From the NCBI GenBank assembly GCA_963969495.1, contig OZ018318.1, positions 171,770,354-171,834,353 on the forward strand: a stretch of DNA of 64,000 bases. Reading direction: 5' to 3'. Shown piece after piece: positions 1-11,215 of this stretch (within the stretch, counting starts at the first letter, position 1; every line of letters begins with the position of its first letter). This stretch comes from Ceratothoa steindachneri (lineage: Eukaryota; Arthropoda; Malacostraca; Isopoda; Cymothoidae). The position numbers and the translations under genes are program-made. A model generated the notes under the pieces. It was not told where the DNA came from. It saw nothing but the letters and a program-made list of their open reading frames with translations, and ran no database searches.

Positions 1-59
1 ACCGAGCTCTACCTTCTCACCTAGATCCTTCTTTATACGTACATAATCTTGTATGGGTT

Positions 60-326
60 ATGGCTGAAGTTAAGCCAACTGCCCCTCAAGTGCCTGCTAA
101 TTATAAAACGTTCATGCCGAAGGAGATGACATCATGCTCCCATGTTTTCGTCTGTCGCGATTCAACTCGCACTTGATTGCAACCAGTCTATGACGGACCC
201 TTTCTCGTCATCTCCAAAAAGCCGAAATTCTTCGTCCTAAAGCTTGGCACCAGGCAAAATACTGTCTCTATCGACCACCTGAAACACGCTTATACCGAAA
301 TGTTCAGCTTGAACCACTATCACTAA
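60..326 (+). pseudogene. Ty3/gypsy-type Pol C-terminus (after integrase)
   Basis: Reading from position 60 gives the segment that follows the integrase core in many gypsy-type polyproteins. It contains HVFVCRDSTRT, then [19 protein letters not shown] and [12 protein letters not shown], matching the usual 'HVFVR.D..R..LQPPYDGPF.V' and 'VSIDRLKPA' pattern. An in-frame TGA at 174-176 interrupts it and the frame ends with TAA at 324-326. The integrase core itself would lie left of the window. The match is from family knowledge; no search was run. Confidence 0.7.
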
Positions 327-546
327 ATTCTCCTCCTATTATACACCTTTATGGTACAGTAATCCCCCAAAACAACCTCAACCCCATTCTTTTACCATCC
401 CTACTACTACAACTCATCCTTCCGTTTTTCTGCCTCTTCCTCTTATGTTGCAGGAGACTTTGTCGGCAGGAGTGGTTAGTCAGTAGAAAATATTTCCCCC
501 ACTGGTCTCTCCGTCAGCGGAGAACAGGACTCAAGACTCCCACATC

Positions 547-747
547 CCACTTGACGCCATCTTGGAAGGAACCAACAAGCGGATCACCTTCGCCCCACCG
601 ACCTTCTCTCGTGGCGGTGCCTCATCTAACGCTACTGGCATTGCAACAACGAATCTGTGTCCCCGTACCCGCAGCCAAACCAATGGCACTGTCATCAAGC
701 GCTCCAACCGCGTCGTCAGGAGGCCTCGTCAGTACTGGGGCTTGTAA
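547..747 (+). pseudogene. Probable Pol tail of the same gypsy-type element
   Basis: A basic, Ser/Thr-rich open stretch in a different frame from the segment at 60-326 ends with [14 protein letters not shown] and a stop. Gypsy-type Pol proteins often end with such an Arg-rich tail next to the polypurine tract and 3' LTR. Assignment rests on position and this ending. Positions 327-546 carry no readable domain. Confidence 0.35.
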
Positions 748-756
748 TCTCAAAAT

Positions 757-791
757 AGAAAAGGGGGGTAACCTTCTTAGGGGAGGGAGAG
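757..791 (+). other. Candidate polypurine tract(s) before a 3' LTR
   Basis: Two purine runs, around 757-768 and 780-791, directly follow the Pol tail, where a polypurine tract would prime plus-strand DNA synthesis. A 3' LTR should start just downstream, but the (TA)n array begins at 839 and no second LTR copy is in the window, so I cannot fix LTR ends. Confidence 0.35.
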
Positions 792-836
792 TTATAGCAA
801 TGACCTCTGGGCATTCCTATAACAATTTCAACAAAA

Positions 837-1635
<799 letters not shown>

Positions 1636-1722
<87 letters not shown>
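1636..1722. repeat. (TA)n microsatellite, ~87 bp
   Basis: Pure TA array. The following 1723-2134 holds AT-rich DNA in which I see no supportable feature. Confidence 0.98.
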
Positions 1723-1725
<3 letters not shown>

Positions 1726-2134
1726 TCCTTTAAAAACTCGTTACATTTATTTTCCATCCCACGTGAGAAGTGTTTCCTTGGCCCATATTGTTCATAATTC
1801 AAAATCCCTACAATCAATCCAAATTTATGCGTGAAGAATATTGTATCATATACGCTATCTAGGTCAACGATATAGTGTTCAATATTCGCATAATTAGAGT
1901 TCAAGAGAAGTAACAAAGTACCGGAAGTTGGAGAAAATATAATTAGAAGAGAATTGTTTTCAATTTAAGGACCACTCGTTGGTCATTACCCAGTGGTTGG
2001 GTGAGAATTGCTTCCAGCTATGTAAAGAGAAGGTCAGAATGGGCACACTGGGATGATTAGGTAAGTGATAAAGTAGTCAGAATGTTGAAAGAGATAGTAG
2101 AGAAAATAAAAAATAATAATCTGATCCGAGGATT

Positions 2135-2156
2135 GTATATATATATATATATATGT

Positions 2157-2228
<72 letters not shown>
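2135..2228. repeat. (TA)n microsatellite that hosts a mariner insertion
   Basis: TA array broken by 'tgtaacaaa' near 2154-2162. The mariner inverted repeat starts directly at its right edge and further TA units (about 3131-3138) follow the other end, so the transposon sits inside the array. Confidence 0.95.
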
Positions 2229-2229
<1 letters not shown>

Positions 2230-3130
2230 GAGGGGCGGTCAATAAATTTTGCGAATGGGGGTGTTAGGACAAGTTATGAGAAGTCAGGACCTGCAGCCTC
2301 ACGCTTCTGCCTCGTCTATTTAAGAAGCAGTAGCTGATCGCAGATCGTCAGTCACAATTTTTTCAACAATGGAGAAGGTTGAGGACCGCGCAGTGATCAA
2401 ATTTTGGACAAGGAAAGCAAGAATGCAAAAGAGATCCATGAATGCATGGTTACAGTGTACACCGACACCGCCCCTTTCTATACAACCATTGATCGCTGGA
2501 ATAGAGAGGTCCGCCATGCTCGTGAGTCCCTTGAAGATGACTTTCGTCCAGGACGCCCGTCAGACGTGACTAACGAGGACAATGTGGCCCGTGTGGAGAG
2601 GATGACCCTCGAAAATCGACCGGTGAAGGTCGAAGAAATCGAGTGAGAACTTGGAATATCACATGGAAGTGTTATCAACATCATCCACAACACTTTGGCC
2701 ATGACCAAGGTCTCTGCCCGTTGGGTCCCTAGAAACCTCTAGAAACCCCACGCCCCATGATCGACTTCAACAGCATCAAAGTTCATAAGGCCAGAGTTGC
2801 ACAAGTTGCCCTGCGCGAGTGCGGATTCGAGGAGCTCAACTATCCCCCCTACAGTCCAGATCTGGCCCCTAGCGACTACTTTTTATTCCGCCAGCTCAAG
2901 GCTGCACTGCGTTGACGCCGGTTTTGGGACGATGAAGATGTCCAGCTCGCCGTCCAGGAGTGGATTGAACCGCAGTCAAGGGATTTCTGGTTGTCGGGAA
3001 TTCGAAGCCTCATGGACAAATGGCGCAAGTGCATTGAATCGAGGGTAATTATCTTGAAAAATAATAAAACACTTTTCCTCATATCTCGTTTTCTTATATC
3101 CGAATTGCAAAACTTATTGACCGCCCCTCG
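2229..3130 (+). mobile_element. Mariner-like DNA transposon, internally deleted (902 bp)
   Basis: Near-perfect 24-bp terminal inverted repeats lie at 2229-2252 and 3107-3130, both starting cgaggggcggtcaataa when read inward, with one mismatch. The element is flanked on both sides by TA, as expected for the TA target duplication of Tc1/mariner elements. Inside is a mariner-family transposase lacking its middle. At 902 bp it is shorter than the ~1.3 kb of complete members, so it could move only if a transposase were supplied in trans. Confidence 0.9.
2369..3054 (+). pseudogene. Mariner-type transposase, catalytic middle deleted
   Basis: The protein starts MEKVEDRAVIKFW, typical of the HTH_48/mariner transposases, shifts frame near 2404, then reads through the second helix-turn-helix region (RESLEDDFRPGRPSDV, ARVERMTLENRPVKVEEI) up to VSARWVPRNL. 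About 150 residues that normally follow, carrying the first two catalytic aspartates, are missing. The sequence resumes at HKARVAQ and keeps the third-aspartate motif (YSPDLAPSDYFLF) and the C-terminus (WRKCIESRG). Stops and frameshifts are present. No active enzyme can be made from it. Confidence 0.85.
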
Positions 3131-3242
3131 TATATATACAATTTCAAGAAGGGTTGGTAACCATGACTTAAATCGGAAGATTGGTACACCCGATCTCTCA
3201 AGCGTCATAAAATTAAGCTTTAAGCCATGAGCTAGATTCGCT

Positions 3243-3600
3243 TTGCTGTCCTACATCGGTGAAATAGACCTATTCAACTCCGTTATAATCACTTTACCCA
3301 ATCTTATTATCCATCTTCAATTGTTACACTCAATTTACCACTTGCTATTTAGAATTTACCAATCAAATTGCCAATCTATTTCCCAATCAATTTATCAATT
3401 TATTCATCCAATTACTCACAATCCAATTTACTTACAATTTACCAATTTACTTATTACTTTACCCAATCTAATTATCAATCATCAATTGTTATACTCAATT
3501 TACCAATTAATATTTGCCAATCAATTTACCAATTATTACTTGCCAATCAATTTACCAATCTATTTACCAAACCATATTTATCAATTGTAAATCCATTCCC
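3243..3600. repeat. Degenerate low-complexity repeat (caatttacc-type)
   Basis: The stretch is dominated by variants of 'caatttaccaat'. A longer imperfect duplication is visible: 'actttacccaatct...atcttcaattgttacactcaatttacca' at about 3291-3342 recurs at about 3458-3507, a spacing of ~167 bp. It makes spurious open frames. Positions 3131-3242 and 3601-3900 are AT-rich with nothing I can support. Confidence 0.7.
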
Positions 3601-3902
3601 GTTAACTCATTCAAATTTAATTCACGTGTAATTCTCAATCCAATCATAAACTGTTACTGTATAAATTCACCCTTAGCTAATCTAACTGTTTATTCAATAA
3701 TATATATTTTTCTTAACTCCTTGTTTTTAATTCGCGTTTTTCCAACGTCGCCCCAATTTAGGCCTAAGGAATTCGTCTGCAAAATTTAAACTTGCATTAG
3801 CATTCAACAATTCATTCCTTTGAATAACGAAATATAGGTTTTTATGTTTACTGTGATCTAAGAGCTATCTGGGATATTACCGCAATATTAATTTAAAACC
3901 TA

Positions 3903-5300
3903 TAGGATGTTGGAATGTTCCTAATGGGAACAGCGATGTTATATGGTGTGACGCAAACAGCATCGCTATTGTTGTTGTTGATGTTGATATAGGTGAGAAG
4001 ATCGTTGAGGAAGCTGCATGACTGCTTAAGAAGGATGATGTTAATTATATAAATATTGCAGAACTGGAGGCTGTATTGAAAGGTATTAATCTTGCACTGA
4101 AATGTGGTTTACAGTCTATGAAATTGAAAACTGATTCAGTTACAGTGCAGGGGTGGATAAATACTATCATAACCAAATATAAACGAGTGCAAACGAAAGG
4201 TGCGGCAGAAATTATTATTAAAAGGCGATTGGGTATTCTAAGAAATATGATAGATGAATATTCTCTGAGAGTGACATTGTCATTTGTCCCAGCAAAAAGA
4301 ACAAAGCTGATGTGCTAACAAGAGTTACAAAGAGTTGGTTAACAACTGATGTTGCGGAAGACATGAACTATGATGATGTGTGTTGCGCAGGCTCAAGTAT
4401 GAGTCTTACTGATATGCATAATACGCATCATATGGGAATTGATAGAACTTTGTACTTAGCTCGAAAAGGGGATCCAAATGTAACTAGGCATGCTGTAAAA
4501 AGAGTCGTTAGCTGTTGTGAAAAATGCCAATCTGTTGACTCAGTTCCTTGAAACAATCGACGAGGAGAAGTGAGTGTTGCTAATGATTGGTGCAGAATAC
4601 AACTGATGTGACGCATTATAGGCAATTGCCCTACCTATCATTAGTTGATTGTGGACCAAGTAGATTTGCTATATGGAGAAAGCTCAGAAGGGAAGGTACG
4701 TCGGATATAGGGCAGATACTAGAAGAGATATTCCTTCAGAGAGAACCAGTTAATGAATTGTTAATGGATAACAGTATAAAGTTCCTGTCAGGTGGAAATG
4801 GAACAGTAGATCGACACCTCATAACAATAAAGGCATTAGCTGAAAGAGGAACATTGTCACCGAAAGAAGCAGTGTTTTGGTATAATATCTACTCACGATC
4901 AAGGGACGATGAAAATTCGGTGCCACAACTTTTGATTTATACCTACGAATGGCGTCATCCACTAATTGCATCTGAAACTGCGAAAGGAGAGGTTGATCAT
5001 ATTCAGATTAGGGATAAAGTTGGGGTTAAACCTTCATTAGCTCGTTGCACTACTAAACGGAATAAAGGGTATGTCACTGAGGTCAATTCAAAGAACATTG
5101 TTGATGTCAACGGCATGCCTCGTCATGTGTTGGACATTCGACCAGTCATTATTGCTGGTTCTCCATCCTCTGATTATTCAAACGATAAGGGTGATGATGG
5201 ATTTCAGGGTGAAGTTGTTTATGAGAACGATTCTGGTGATGGAAGGCGACGTTCACAGAGAGTAAGAAGACCACCTAACTGGCAAACTGATTACGCCTAA
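3903..5300 (+). pseudogene. LTR-retrotransposon Pol: RNase H and integrase end
   Basis: Across several frames this encodes RNase H (WCDANS near 3950; INIAELEAVLKGINLALK; TKGAAEIIIKRRLGILR), then the integrase HHCC zinc-binding domain (THHMGIDRTLYLAR ... CCEKCQS, 4410-4545), the integrase core (LSLVDCGPSRFAIWRKLRRE, LLMDNS) and a C-terminus ending RRRSQRVRRPPNWQTDYA. About 27 residues are missing inside the core between KFLS and GNGTVDRH, and the catalytic Glu motif reads VDRH instead of VERH. The reverse transcriptase half is absent on the left. A related, longer copy lies antisense at 15.1-19.8 kb. Confidence 0.85.
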
Positions 5301-5355
5301 AACTGATGGAATGCTATCAACCGTTTGTAAATATTGTTGTTTAACGATAATTTCT

Positions 5356-5770
5356 GGGGGGATAGATAATTTATCTAGATGTCGGGGTGTCGTTTGAACG
5401 CATTATTGCGTTATTGTTTAATATATATTGTTGTTTTTTGTGATCTTAATGATCGGGAGATCGTGTATTTGGGATGTGGAGGAATTGGTATGTCTAGGGG
5501 AATTTGGTGGAATATTCTAGAATGACCGCATTGGTGCGAGTACACTTGATATGCACGGGCAGTCGGTTGGCGAGCATGGTGGGGAAAGGTTCTGTGTTGC
5601 TCTCGTTCAAAGGTGTCGATTGCCAGCTGGCGTGCCATGTTGATTCGTATCCTCTAATTGTCTCAGCTCAGTTTGTATAGGTGAGAAGTGCTCTGATATA
5701 AATACAGTCTATAACGGGATGGCATTTGCATAAGGTAAGATTATTCATACTACTTGATCACAATCCCTAA
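5356..5770 (+). repeat. Candidate polypurine tract and 3' LTR
   Basis: A purine run at 5356-5367 (ggggggataga) follows the Pol stop by about 55 bp. The following tgtcggggtgtcg at 5380 could be the LTR start (5'-TG). A TATA-like 'gatataaatacag' lies at about 5696-5708. No second LTR copy is in the window, so the right end, placed near 5765, is inferred. Confidence 0.45.
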
Positions 5771-6019
5771 GGCTGAGTAGGTTGAAGCCTAGGGACCCAG
5801 TAAGAGCAGGGGACCACCAAAAGTATGGGCCCATGCAACCTATATTTTCTTTTGGTGTTAAATGTTAACACTTTAGATACGGCAAACGCAAATAAACACA
5901 ATTTAAAGCAATTAAGACAATCTAAAGCCGGTATTGGTGGGCCAAACAACAAATAAACGTTGAAAAGGGTACTGTTACTTGCCATAGACGCCACACGTCT
6001 CTCTAATGCGCCCCTGCTC

Positions 6020-6070
6020 CCCCCTCTCTCTCTCTCTCTTTCTCTTTCTCTCCCCCCGCCCTCTCTCTCT
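6020..6070. repeat. (CT)n low-complexity tract
   Basis: Pyrimidine-rich CT tract directly left of the LINE fragment starting at 6071. Positions 5771-6019 hold nothing I can support. Confidence 0.8.
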
Positions 6071-6570
6071 GCCACCAAACTGATCCCATCGCTAAGGAAC
6101 AAGAAAAACCAGCAAAGACTGCAAGAGCTGGGTATACTTTCGCTCGAGACTCGAAGACTGCGCAATCGTCTCATAAAGAATTTCAAAATTTTGAAGTGCT
6201 TTGAAAATGTCGACTACACGAAGTACTTTACCCTAACCAGAACGTGACTCGAAATCACGAGGGGAAGGTGAAGTTTCCCCGATTTAATACTCTTCTGGTG
6301 GGTAAGTCTTTCACGTACGACAACTGCGACACGTGGAATAGACTGCCAGGGGTAGTTGTTGAACAGTTCAAGAGTCGACTTGACAACATATACTTTAGAA
6401 CATAATGTGGTGATAGCAATTTCGTAGTGCGTGCCAGTAGGGAGAGTTGAATTGAGATTAGCGTAGGATAGCTAAGTTTCATTTTATAAGGAGTGCCTCC
6501 TCGGCATGGGCAGCAAGGCCTTTGATGTACGTCTTTTCCTAGTAACTCCTTGTAACAGACACACATACAC
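6071..6570 (+). mobile_element. CR1-type LINE, 3' end only (copy B1)
   Basis: The reading starts inside the extreme C-terminus of a non-LTR reverse transcriptase [43 protein letters not shown], then after a frameshift near 6245 VTRNHEGKVKFPRFNTLLVG and NRLPGVVVEQFKSRL, with a stop at 6403-6405. A ~165-bp 3' untranslated part follows, ending 'agtaactccttgtaaca'. That ending is shared with the copies at 8434-9758 and 45,366-46,190. A strongly 5'-truncated insertion. Confidence 0.8.
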
Positions 6571-6593
6571 TCTATCTATCTATCTATCTATCT
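6571..6593. repeat. (CTAT)n tail of the LINE
   Basis: Five to six CTAT repeats directly follow the LINE 3' end, like the simple-repeat tails left by L2/CR1-type retrotransposition. Confidence 0.85.
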
Positions 6594-6667
6594 CCCGTGT
6601 CGTATCTCTCTTCCCTCTCTATGTCTGTCTTTCTGTCATTTTTTTTTTCTCTCTTAATTTATTTTGC

Positions 6668-7085
6668 AGATGAATGCCTGGGATTCCATCAAAACATAAG
6701 TAAGTCAGAATATCAAAAGAGAAAAGAAAATTAAGAGAAACTGCGAAGGGAAAGAAAAGGACTGCAGACTCTGGTCAAATGGGTATCCGTGCAAGTGGGT
6801 ATGGCAACAGCTCTGCAGCCTCAGCAATGTCTGCTTTCGAATCAACCCCTTAGGTAGGCAGCACCAGTGCTGACGACAAGTAATCATCAGCTAGTTTGAG
6901 TACGGATACTACCAACACAAGCTCTGTCCAAAATGATTTACAAACATCAGAACCTAAGCCAAATAAATGCTCAATTAACCGAATCAACTCGACCGAACTC
7001 CAATCCAACTTTCCCACCAATTCAAGATTAATTATCAGTTGCTCACCATATTTATGAGTGTGATATTGGTTTGTGGCAAGACTTA
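6668..7085 (+). pseudogene. Possible N-terminal part of a hAT/ZMYM1-like transposase
   Basis: After a pyrimidine tract and 'ttttgcag', broken frames give a basic start (KREKRKLRETAKGKKR, SEYQKRKE), a Ser-rich linker (GYGNSSAASAMSAF) and HHIYECDIGLWQDLTDNNND. ZMYM1-like hAT proteins have a Lys-rich N-terminus, a variable linker and a DIGLW..L.D block before the TTF zinc finger. The TTF finger of such a protein begins at about 12,120 on the same strand, past the LINE insertion. I therefore infer one gene split in two. Short motifs only. Confidence 0.4.
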
Positions 7086-7179
7086 ACAGATAATAATAAT
7101 GATATAATAATAGGTATTTATAATGCGCCCTTCAGGGCTGTTAGCCCTCACAGAGCGCAGGTTGTGTAGCGAGTGTAGA

Positions 7180-8428
7180 GAAAGTTTACAGGGAAGAGAA
7201 GGCAATTCCTGAAGAGATGATCTTCAGGAGACGTTTAAGATTAGCAAGGGAGGGAGAGGATCGGACTTCGGCAGGAAGAGCATTGCAGAGTCTAGGAGCA
7301 CAAACTGAGAACGAACGGTCACCCATCGAACAGAGGACAGAACGAGGAGTGTTCAGGATGGGAGCGAGGTTAGACCGGAGTGCCCGAGGAGTTTGGCGAC
7401 GGAAGAGGGCAGACGAGAGATAAGGTGGAGCCTCGAGGTTTAGAGCCTTGTAGGCGATGAGAAGAATTTTATAGTGGGTACAAAAGCCAATAGGTAACCA
7501 GTGTAGCTCTTGTAATAGAGGCATCGAAGAAGAGAACCGGGGGCAGCGAAGAAGGAACCGGACAGCATAGTTTTGAACTAGTTGTGGGGGGGGGGGCGAA
7601 GTGACGAAAAAGTGAGATTCACTAAAAGAGAATTGCAGTAGTCTAATCGTGAGGTGACGAAGGCATGAATAGCAGTCTCAAGGCTTCGTCGATCAAAAGG
7701 GATCGAACACGTGAAAAGTTTCAGAAGAAACCGAGGGAAGACTTACAGATACGATGGATGTGCAGTTTAAACGAGAGCTGCTCGCCGAAAATAACCCCAA
7801 GATTACTGACGATAACAGAGAAGGCGACATTGGTTTCCCCAAGGATAAGGGAGAGGAAGAGAGCTTTAGATTTCTCCACCATCGAAGCGGTACCAACAAG
7901 GAGAACTTCAGTTTTATCGTGGTTAAGTTTGAGAAAGTTGGCAGACAGCCATTCGTTTATGGAGGTGTAGGCTGAAAGGAGCTTGGCAATTGATTGAGAA
8001 AATGACACAAGGGATGAGAAAAGGTATATCTAAGTGGCATCAGCATAGAGATGGAAGGACAGGCCCAAATCACGAAAAAGGGAGTCAAGAGGAAGTAAGT
8101 AGATGCGAAAGAGGAGGGGACCAAGGACTGAACCCTGAGGCAACCAAAAATAAATGGGCGCGGGCTTGGAGGAGAGGTTATCGAGCGCGACCGACTGAAT
8201 GCGGAAGGAAAGGTATGAGCGGAACCAAGCAAGTGCAGTGACCGAGATACCAAGGAAAGTTTGAAGACGATCAAGGAGGACAGTGTGGTCGATGGTGTCA
8301 AAAGCAGAGGAGAGGTCTAGGAGGACTAGAATGGACGTACATCCCCTATCGGCAGCTCTACGTAAACCGTCTGAAACATTAAGAAGAGGGGTTTCAGCAG
8401 AGTGCTTCGCTTTGAACCCGGATTGGTA
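7180..8428 (-). pseudogene. L2-type LINE reverse transcriptase, C-terminal half
   Basis: On the minus strand, YQSGFKAKHSAETPLL is followed by motif A (LVLLDLSSAFDTIDH), a QGSVLGPLLF motif B and motif C, here YADAT instead of YADDT, so the second catalytic aspartate is lost. Then come LNHDKTEVLL and the typical C-terminus LHWLPIGFCTHYKILLIAYK, LEAPPYLSSALF, GDRSFSVCAPRLCNALP. There is a stop just after YADAT and two further frame changes. The first residues follow directly on from NCNIDEM at about 9764 once the nested LINE is removed. Confidence 0.88.
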
Positions 8429-8433
8429 CATTT
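8429..8433. repeat. Target-site duplication of LINE B2, left copy
   Basis: The pentamer cattt (aaatg on the minus strand) directly borders the 3' end of the nested LINE and recurs at 9759-9763. Removing one copy plus the LINE restores continuous reading of the host LINE (NCNIDEM then YQSGF). Confidence 0.85.
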
Positions 8434-9758
8434 AGTAACAAGGAGTAACAAGGAAAGAAAGTAACCTAGAAGACCTTACGGTCTATTCAATTAGGGTACC
8501 TTTGGACTAGCAGTCGAGTGGGCACATATCTGCTCAAATGTTTTACGTCCTTAAACGGCCATTTTTCAAGACCCTGTCTAGTCTTGATTTGAACTGGTCA
8601 ACAGATTCACTGTTGACAACTTCCACTGGAAGTGCGTTCCAACTACCGCAGATACTGTACGTGAAAAATTTTCCATACAGATCGTGGTTGTAACGCTTCA
8701 GTTCAAGTTTAAAGCCGTGATTTCTTGTTCTGCTCTCAACAAGTGCGAAAATATCTCTGTAGTCAACATTGTCGAACCCTCAAAGTATTTTGAAAACTTC
8801 GATGAGCTGACCACGCAGTCTACGGGTTTCCAACGAGAACAGATATAATTCCCTTAATCTATCTTCATAACTTTTATGTCTGATAGAGGGAATCAGTTTG
8901 GTTGCCCTGGCTTGCACGCGTTCCAATCTCGCGATGTCCTTTCGAAATGAAGGACTCCAAAATTGTACGGCATACTCCAGGTGCGGTCGGACAAGGGAGC
9001 TGTACAAACACAGTACAATCTCCTTGTTCCGATATCAAAACTGGTGCTTTATGTAGCTTAGCATCCTTTGGGCCTTTTTCTCTGCCTCAATGCACTGTTT
9101 CGAGAACTTGAGGTCACTAGTGATTGTTACACCCAAGTTCTTCTGTGTCAGTGGATTCAATAGCAGTCAGTGCCCTTACGGATATACTGAGATTGGGGGT
9201 TTCGGTGGCCGATATGCATCACTTTGCATTTCCTCACGTTAAAAGGCATTTGCCACGTGTCCGACCACTCCCCAATCTTCCGAAGATCTTCCTGCAGGCG
9301 GGCAGTATTTCCATCCTTTGCAACGTTCATACCAAGCTTGGTATCGTCGGCAAATTTGGAAATCTTGGCAAATATGTCACCGTCGATGTAATTGACGTAG
9401 ATGATGAATAGTAGGGTCCCAGTACAGAACCTTTAGGCACCCCGCTAGTAACGGGCACCCACTCAGAAGCCTGTCCATTCACCACCACCCGTTGCCGTCT
9501 GCCACTTAGCCAGTTCTCTATCCAGCTGGCTACTTTTCCGTCTATGCTCAGCACTCGCACTTTCCGGAGAAGGCGGCGATGTGGTACCTTATCAAAGGCT
9601 TTCTGAAAGTCTAAGTACACCACATCCACCGCCTTGTCCCGATCGTGCTCACTGAACACGAAGTGGAAGAATTCCACAAGGTTCGTCAGGCATGACTGTT
9701 GCCTTCGGAAGCCGTGCTGGGAACTCCTCAGTATCAGGTTTGACTCTAAATGCGACGT
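8434..9758 (-). mobile_element. CR1-type LINE nested in LINE A (copy B2)
   Basis: On the minus strand it starts within the RT (SNLILRSSQHGFRRQQSCL), passes motif A (VYLDFQKAFDKVPHRRLL), GVPKGSVLGP, then in another frame KFADDTKLG (motif C, FADD), [26 protein letters not shown] and [12 protein letters not shown], and ends at 'gttactccttgttact'. It is 5'-truncated (1,325 bp). The flanking 5-bp direct repeats cattt at 8429-8433 and 9759-9763 define the insertion precisely. Confidence 0.92.
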
Positions 9759-9763
9759 CATTT
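9759..9763. repeat. Target-site duplication of LINE B2, right copy
   Basis: Second copy of cattt, directly next to the 5'-truncated end of the nested LINE. Confidence 0.85.
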
Positions 9764-10484
9764 CATCGATATTGCAGTTAAAAATATGGTCATTAAGGCG
9801 AGAGAAAACCACTCTCTCGAGGATCTTAGAGAGGAATGGAAGCTGTGAGATAGCGCGATAGCTAGATGGTTCAAAGGGGTTAAGGCGTGTTTTTTTAAGG
9901 ATAAGACGAATTGAGGCATGTTTGAAGGAAGAGGGAACCACCCCTGTGCCAAGAGAAGTGTCAAAGAGATGAAGAATCAGTGGGAGGTCAGCAGAGAGAA
10001 TTTGGTGGGGGAGTTTAGGTGGAAAGACGTCCTTAGGAGATCCAGATTTGTTAGAGCACGAGATCAGGGTAGTTACTGCCTCAGAGGACACTCGAGTGAG
10101 GACGTTAAGCGGCAATGGAGTATGGTCGGGGAGAACAGCATGGGCTTGTTCAGACGACTAGGGTAGTACGGCGTGAAGGTTAATAACTTTATCAGAGAAA
10201 AATTTAGAAAGAGTAGAGGGGTTGGTGGGAGGAGAGGTGGAGGGAATGGGGCTAGGCGTGGAAAGACGACAGAGGAGACGAAAGATAGTCCGAGGGTCAT
10301 TCTTGCTCTCAGACAAAAGTTTGCGTGAATGAGCTTCACGCTCTGATTTTAATTTGGAAGAATAAGTCAAAGTAGCAAGGCGATTTGCAAGTGAGAGGGA
10401 GCTCGTGTCCTGCCCACGGAAGCGTGTTTTACGATAGGTACGTTCATGGGCACGTAAGGACCTCCTTGAACGAAGGAGTTCCAT
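9764..10484 (-). pseudogene. L2-type LINE linker and RT N-terminal half
   Basis: Minus-strand reading from 10,484 gives MELLRSRRSLRAHERTYRKT and SKLLSESKNDPRTIFRLL-type linker sequence, usual between endonuclease and RT in L2-type elements. After a frame change come LFDTSLGTGVVPSSFKHA, PSSYRAISQLPFLSKILERV and FNCNIDEM. The open frame 10,115-9,327 then runs in frame into the nested LINE B2 for over 130 codons, so a 262-codon chimeric frame exists. Just upstream, 10,500-10,750 reads as degraded linker (CIEVHAPLITPSSNRF). Confidence 0.85.
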
Positions 10485-10751
10485 AGTAAACCAAGGGGTG
10501 TGGTGAAGCGGTTTGAAGAAGGAGTGATAAGTGGGGCGTGCACCTCAATGCAGGTGAATAATGATTGGTGCAGTCTGTTTAAGGTTTTGTCATATGAAGT
10601 ATACGTATCAATAGGAGGTAGGGCAGAAACAACATCGTTAAAGAGAGAAGTAGCCTCAATTGACGATAGTCGTCGGAAAGGAGTAGGATCTCGGGACGAG
10701 GTAGGTGGTAGGGAATATAGAATTTAAAATTGAGGTTCGAGATGACTAATG

Positions 10752-11215
10752 TTATGTAAGAGAGAAGAGGTCGATGATGTCAATTAATGCGCGAAAAGTC
10801 TCATTGTCGCTAGGAAGATTGAAGTCACCGAAAATAAGGAGAGAACCAGTAGAAGATAGGTCGGAGAGTAGGTTACTGAACTCCTCGAGAAATAAAGCCG
10901 GAGACGAGCTGGGAGGGCGGTAAAGGGCCACAATAGTCAGAGCGGGCACAACACGTCAGACAGCAATGAGAGCCTCGAATAAGGCTAGAAGGGGGGAGGG
11001 GAGAAGATTCAGGAATAAGGGTGAGTTGGAAATCAGTACAACTCCCCCTCCACGGTGGTTCCGAGGAACATGTAGGAAAGAATGACCCGGAGGGGTTGCA
11101 AGGGCAGTGCATGAACCAGAATCAGACTTGAGCCAGGTTTCTGTTAGGCCAAGGAAGGAAAGCCCAGTGCAAACAACGAGGTCATGGACATATTACGACT
11201 TATTGGTCAGGCTCC
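10752..11215 (-). pseudogene. L2-type LINE AP-like endonuclease domain
   Basis: On the minus strand: LLNIRSLTNKS (start of the exonuclease-endonuclease-phosphatase fold), LSFLGLTETWLKSDSG, RNHRGGGVVLISNSPLF, LTIVALYRPPSSSPALFLEE and LLIFGDFNLPSD, where GDFN is the conserved nuclease motif. This domain nicks target DNA in target-primed reverse transcription. It is split over two or three frames. Confidence 0.82.

Noticed and set aside
5767..6247. Minus-strand 139-codon and plus-strand 95-codon frames over the CT tract
   Set aside because: The minus frame is made by the GAGA tract and flanks. Only the last part of the plus frame (from 6071) is real, as LINE RT C-terminus.
7217..8241. Plus-strand open frames opposite the L2-type LINE
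   Set aside because: They are antisense shadows of the minus-strand RT; only the minus strand gives RT motifs.
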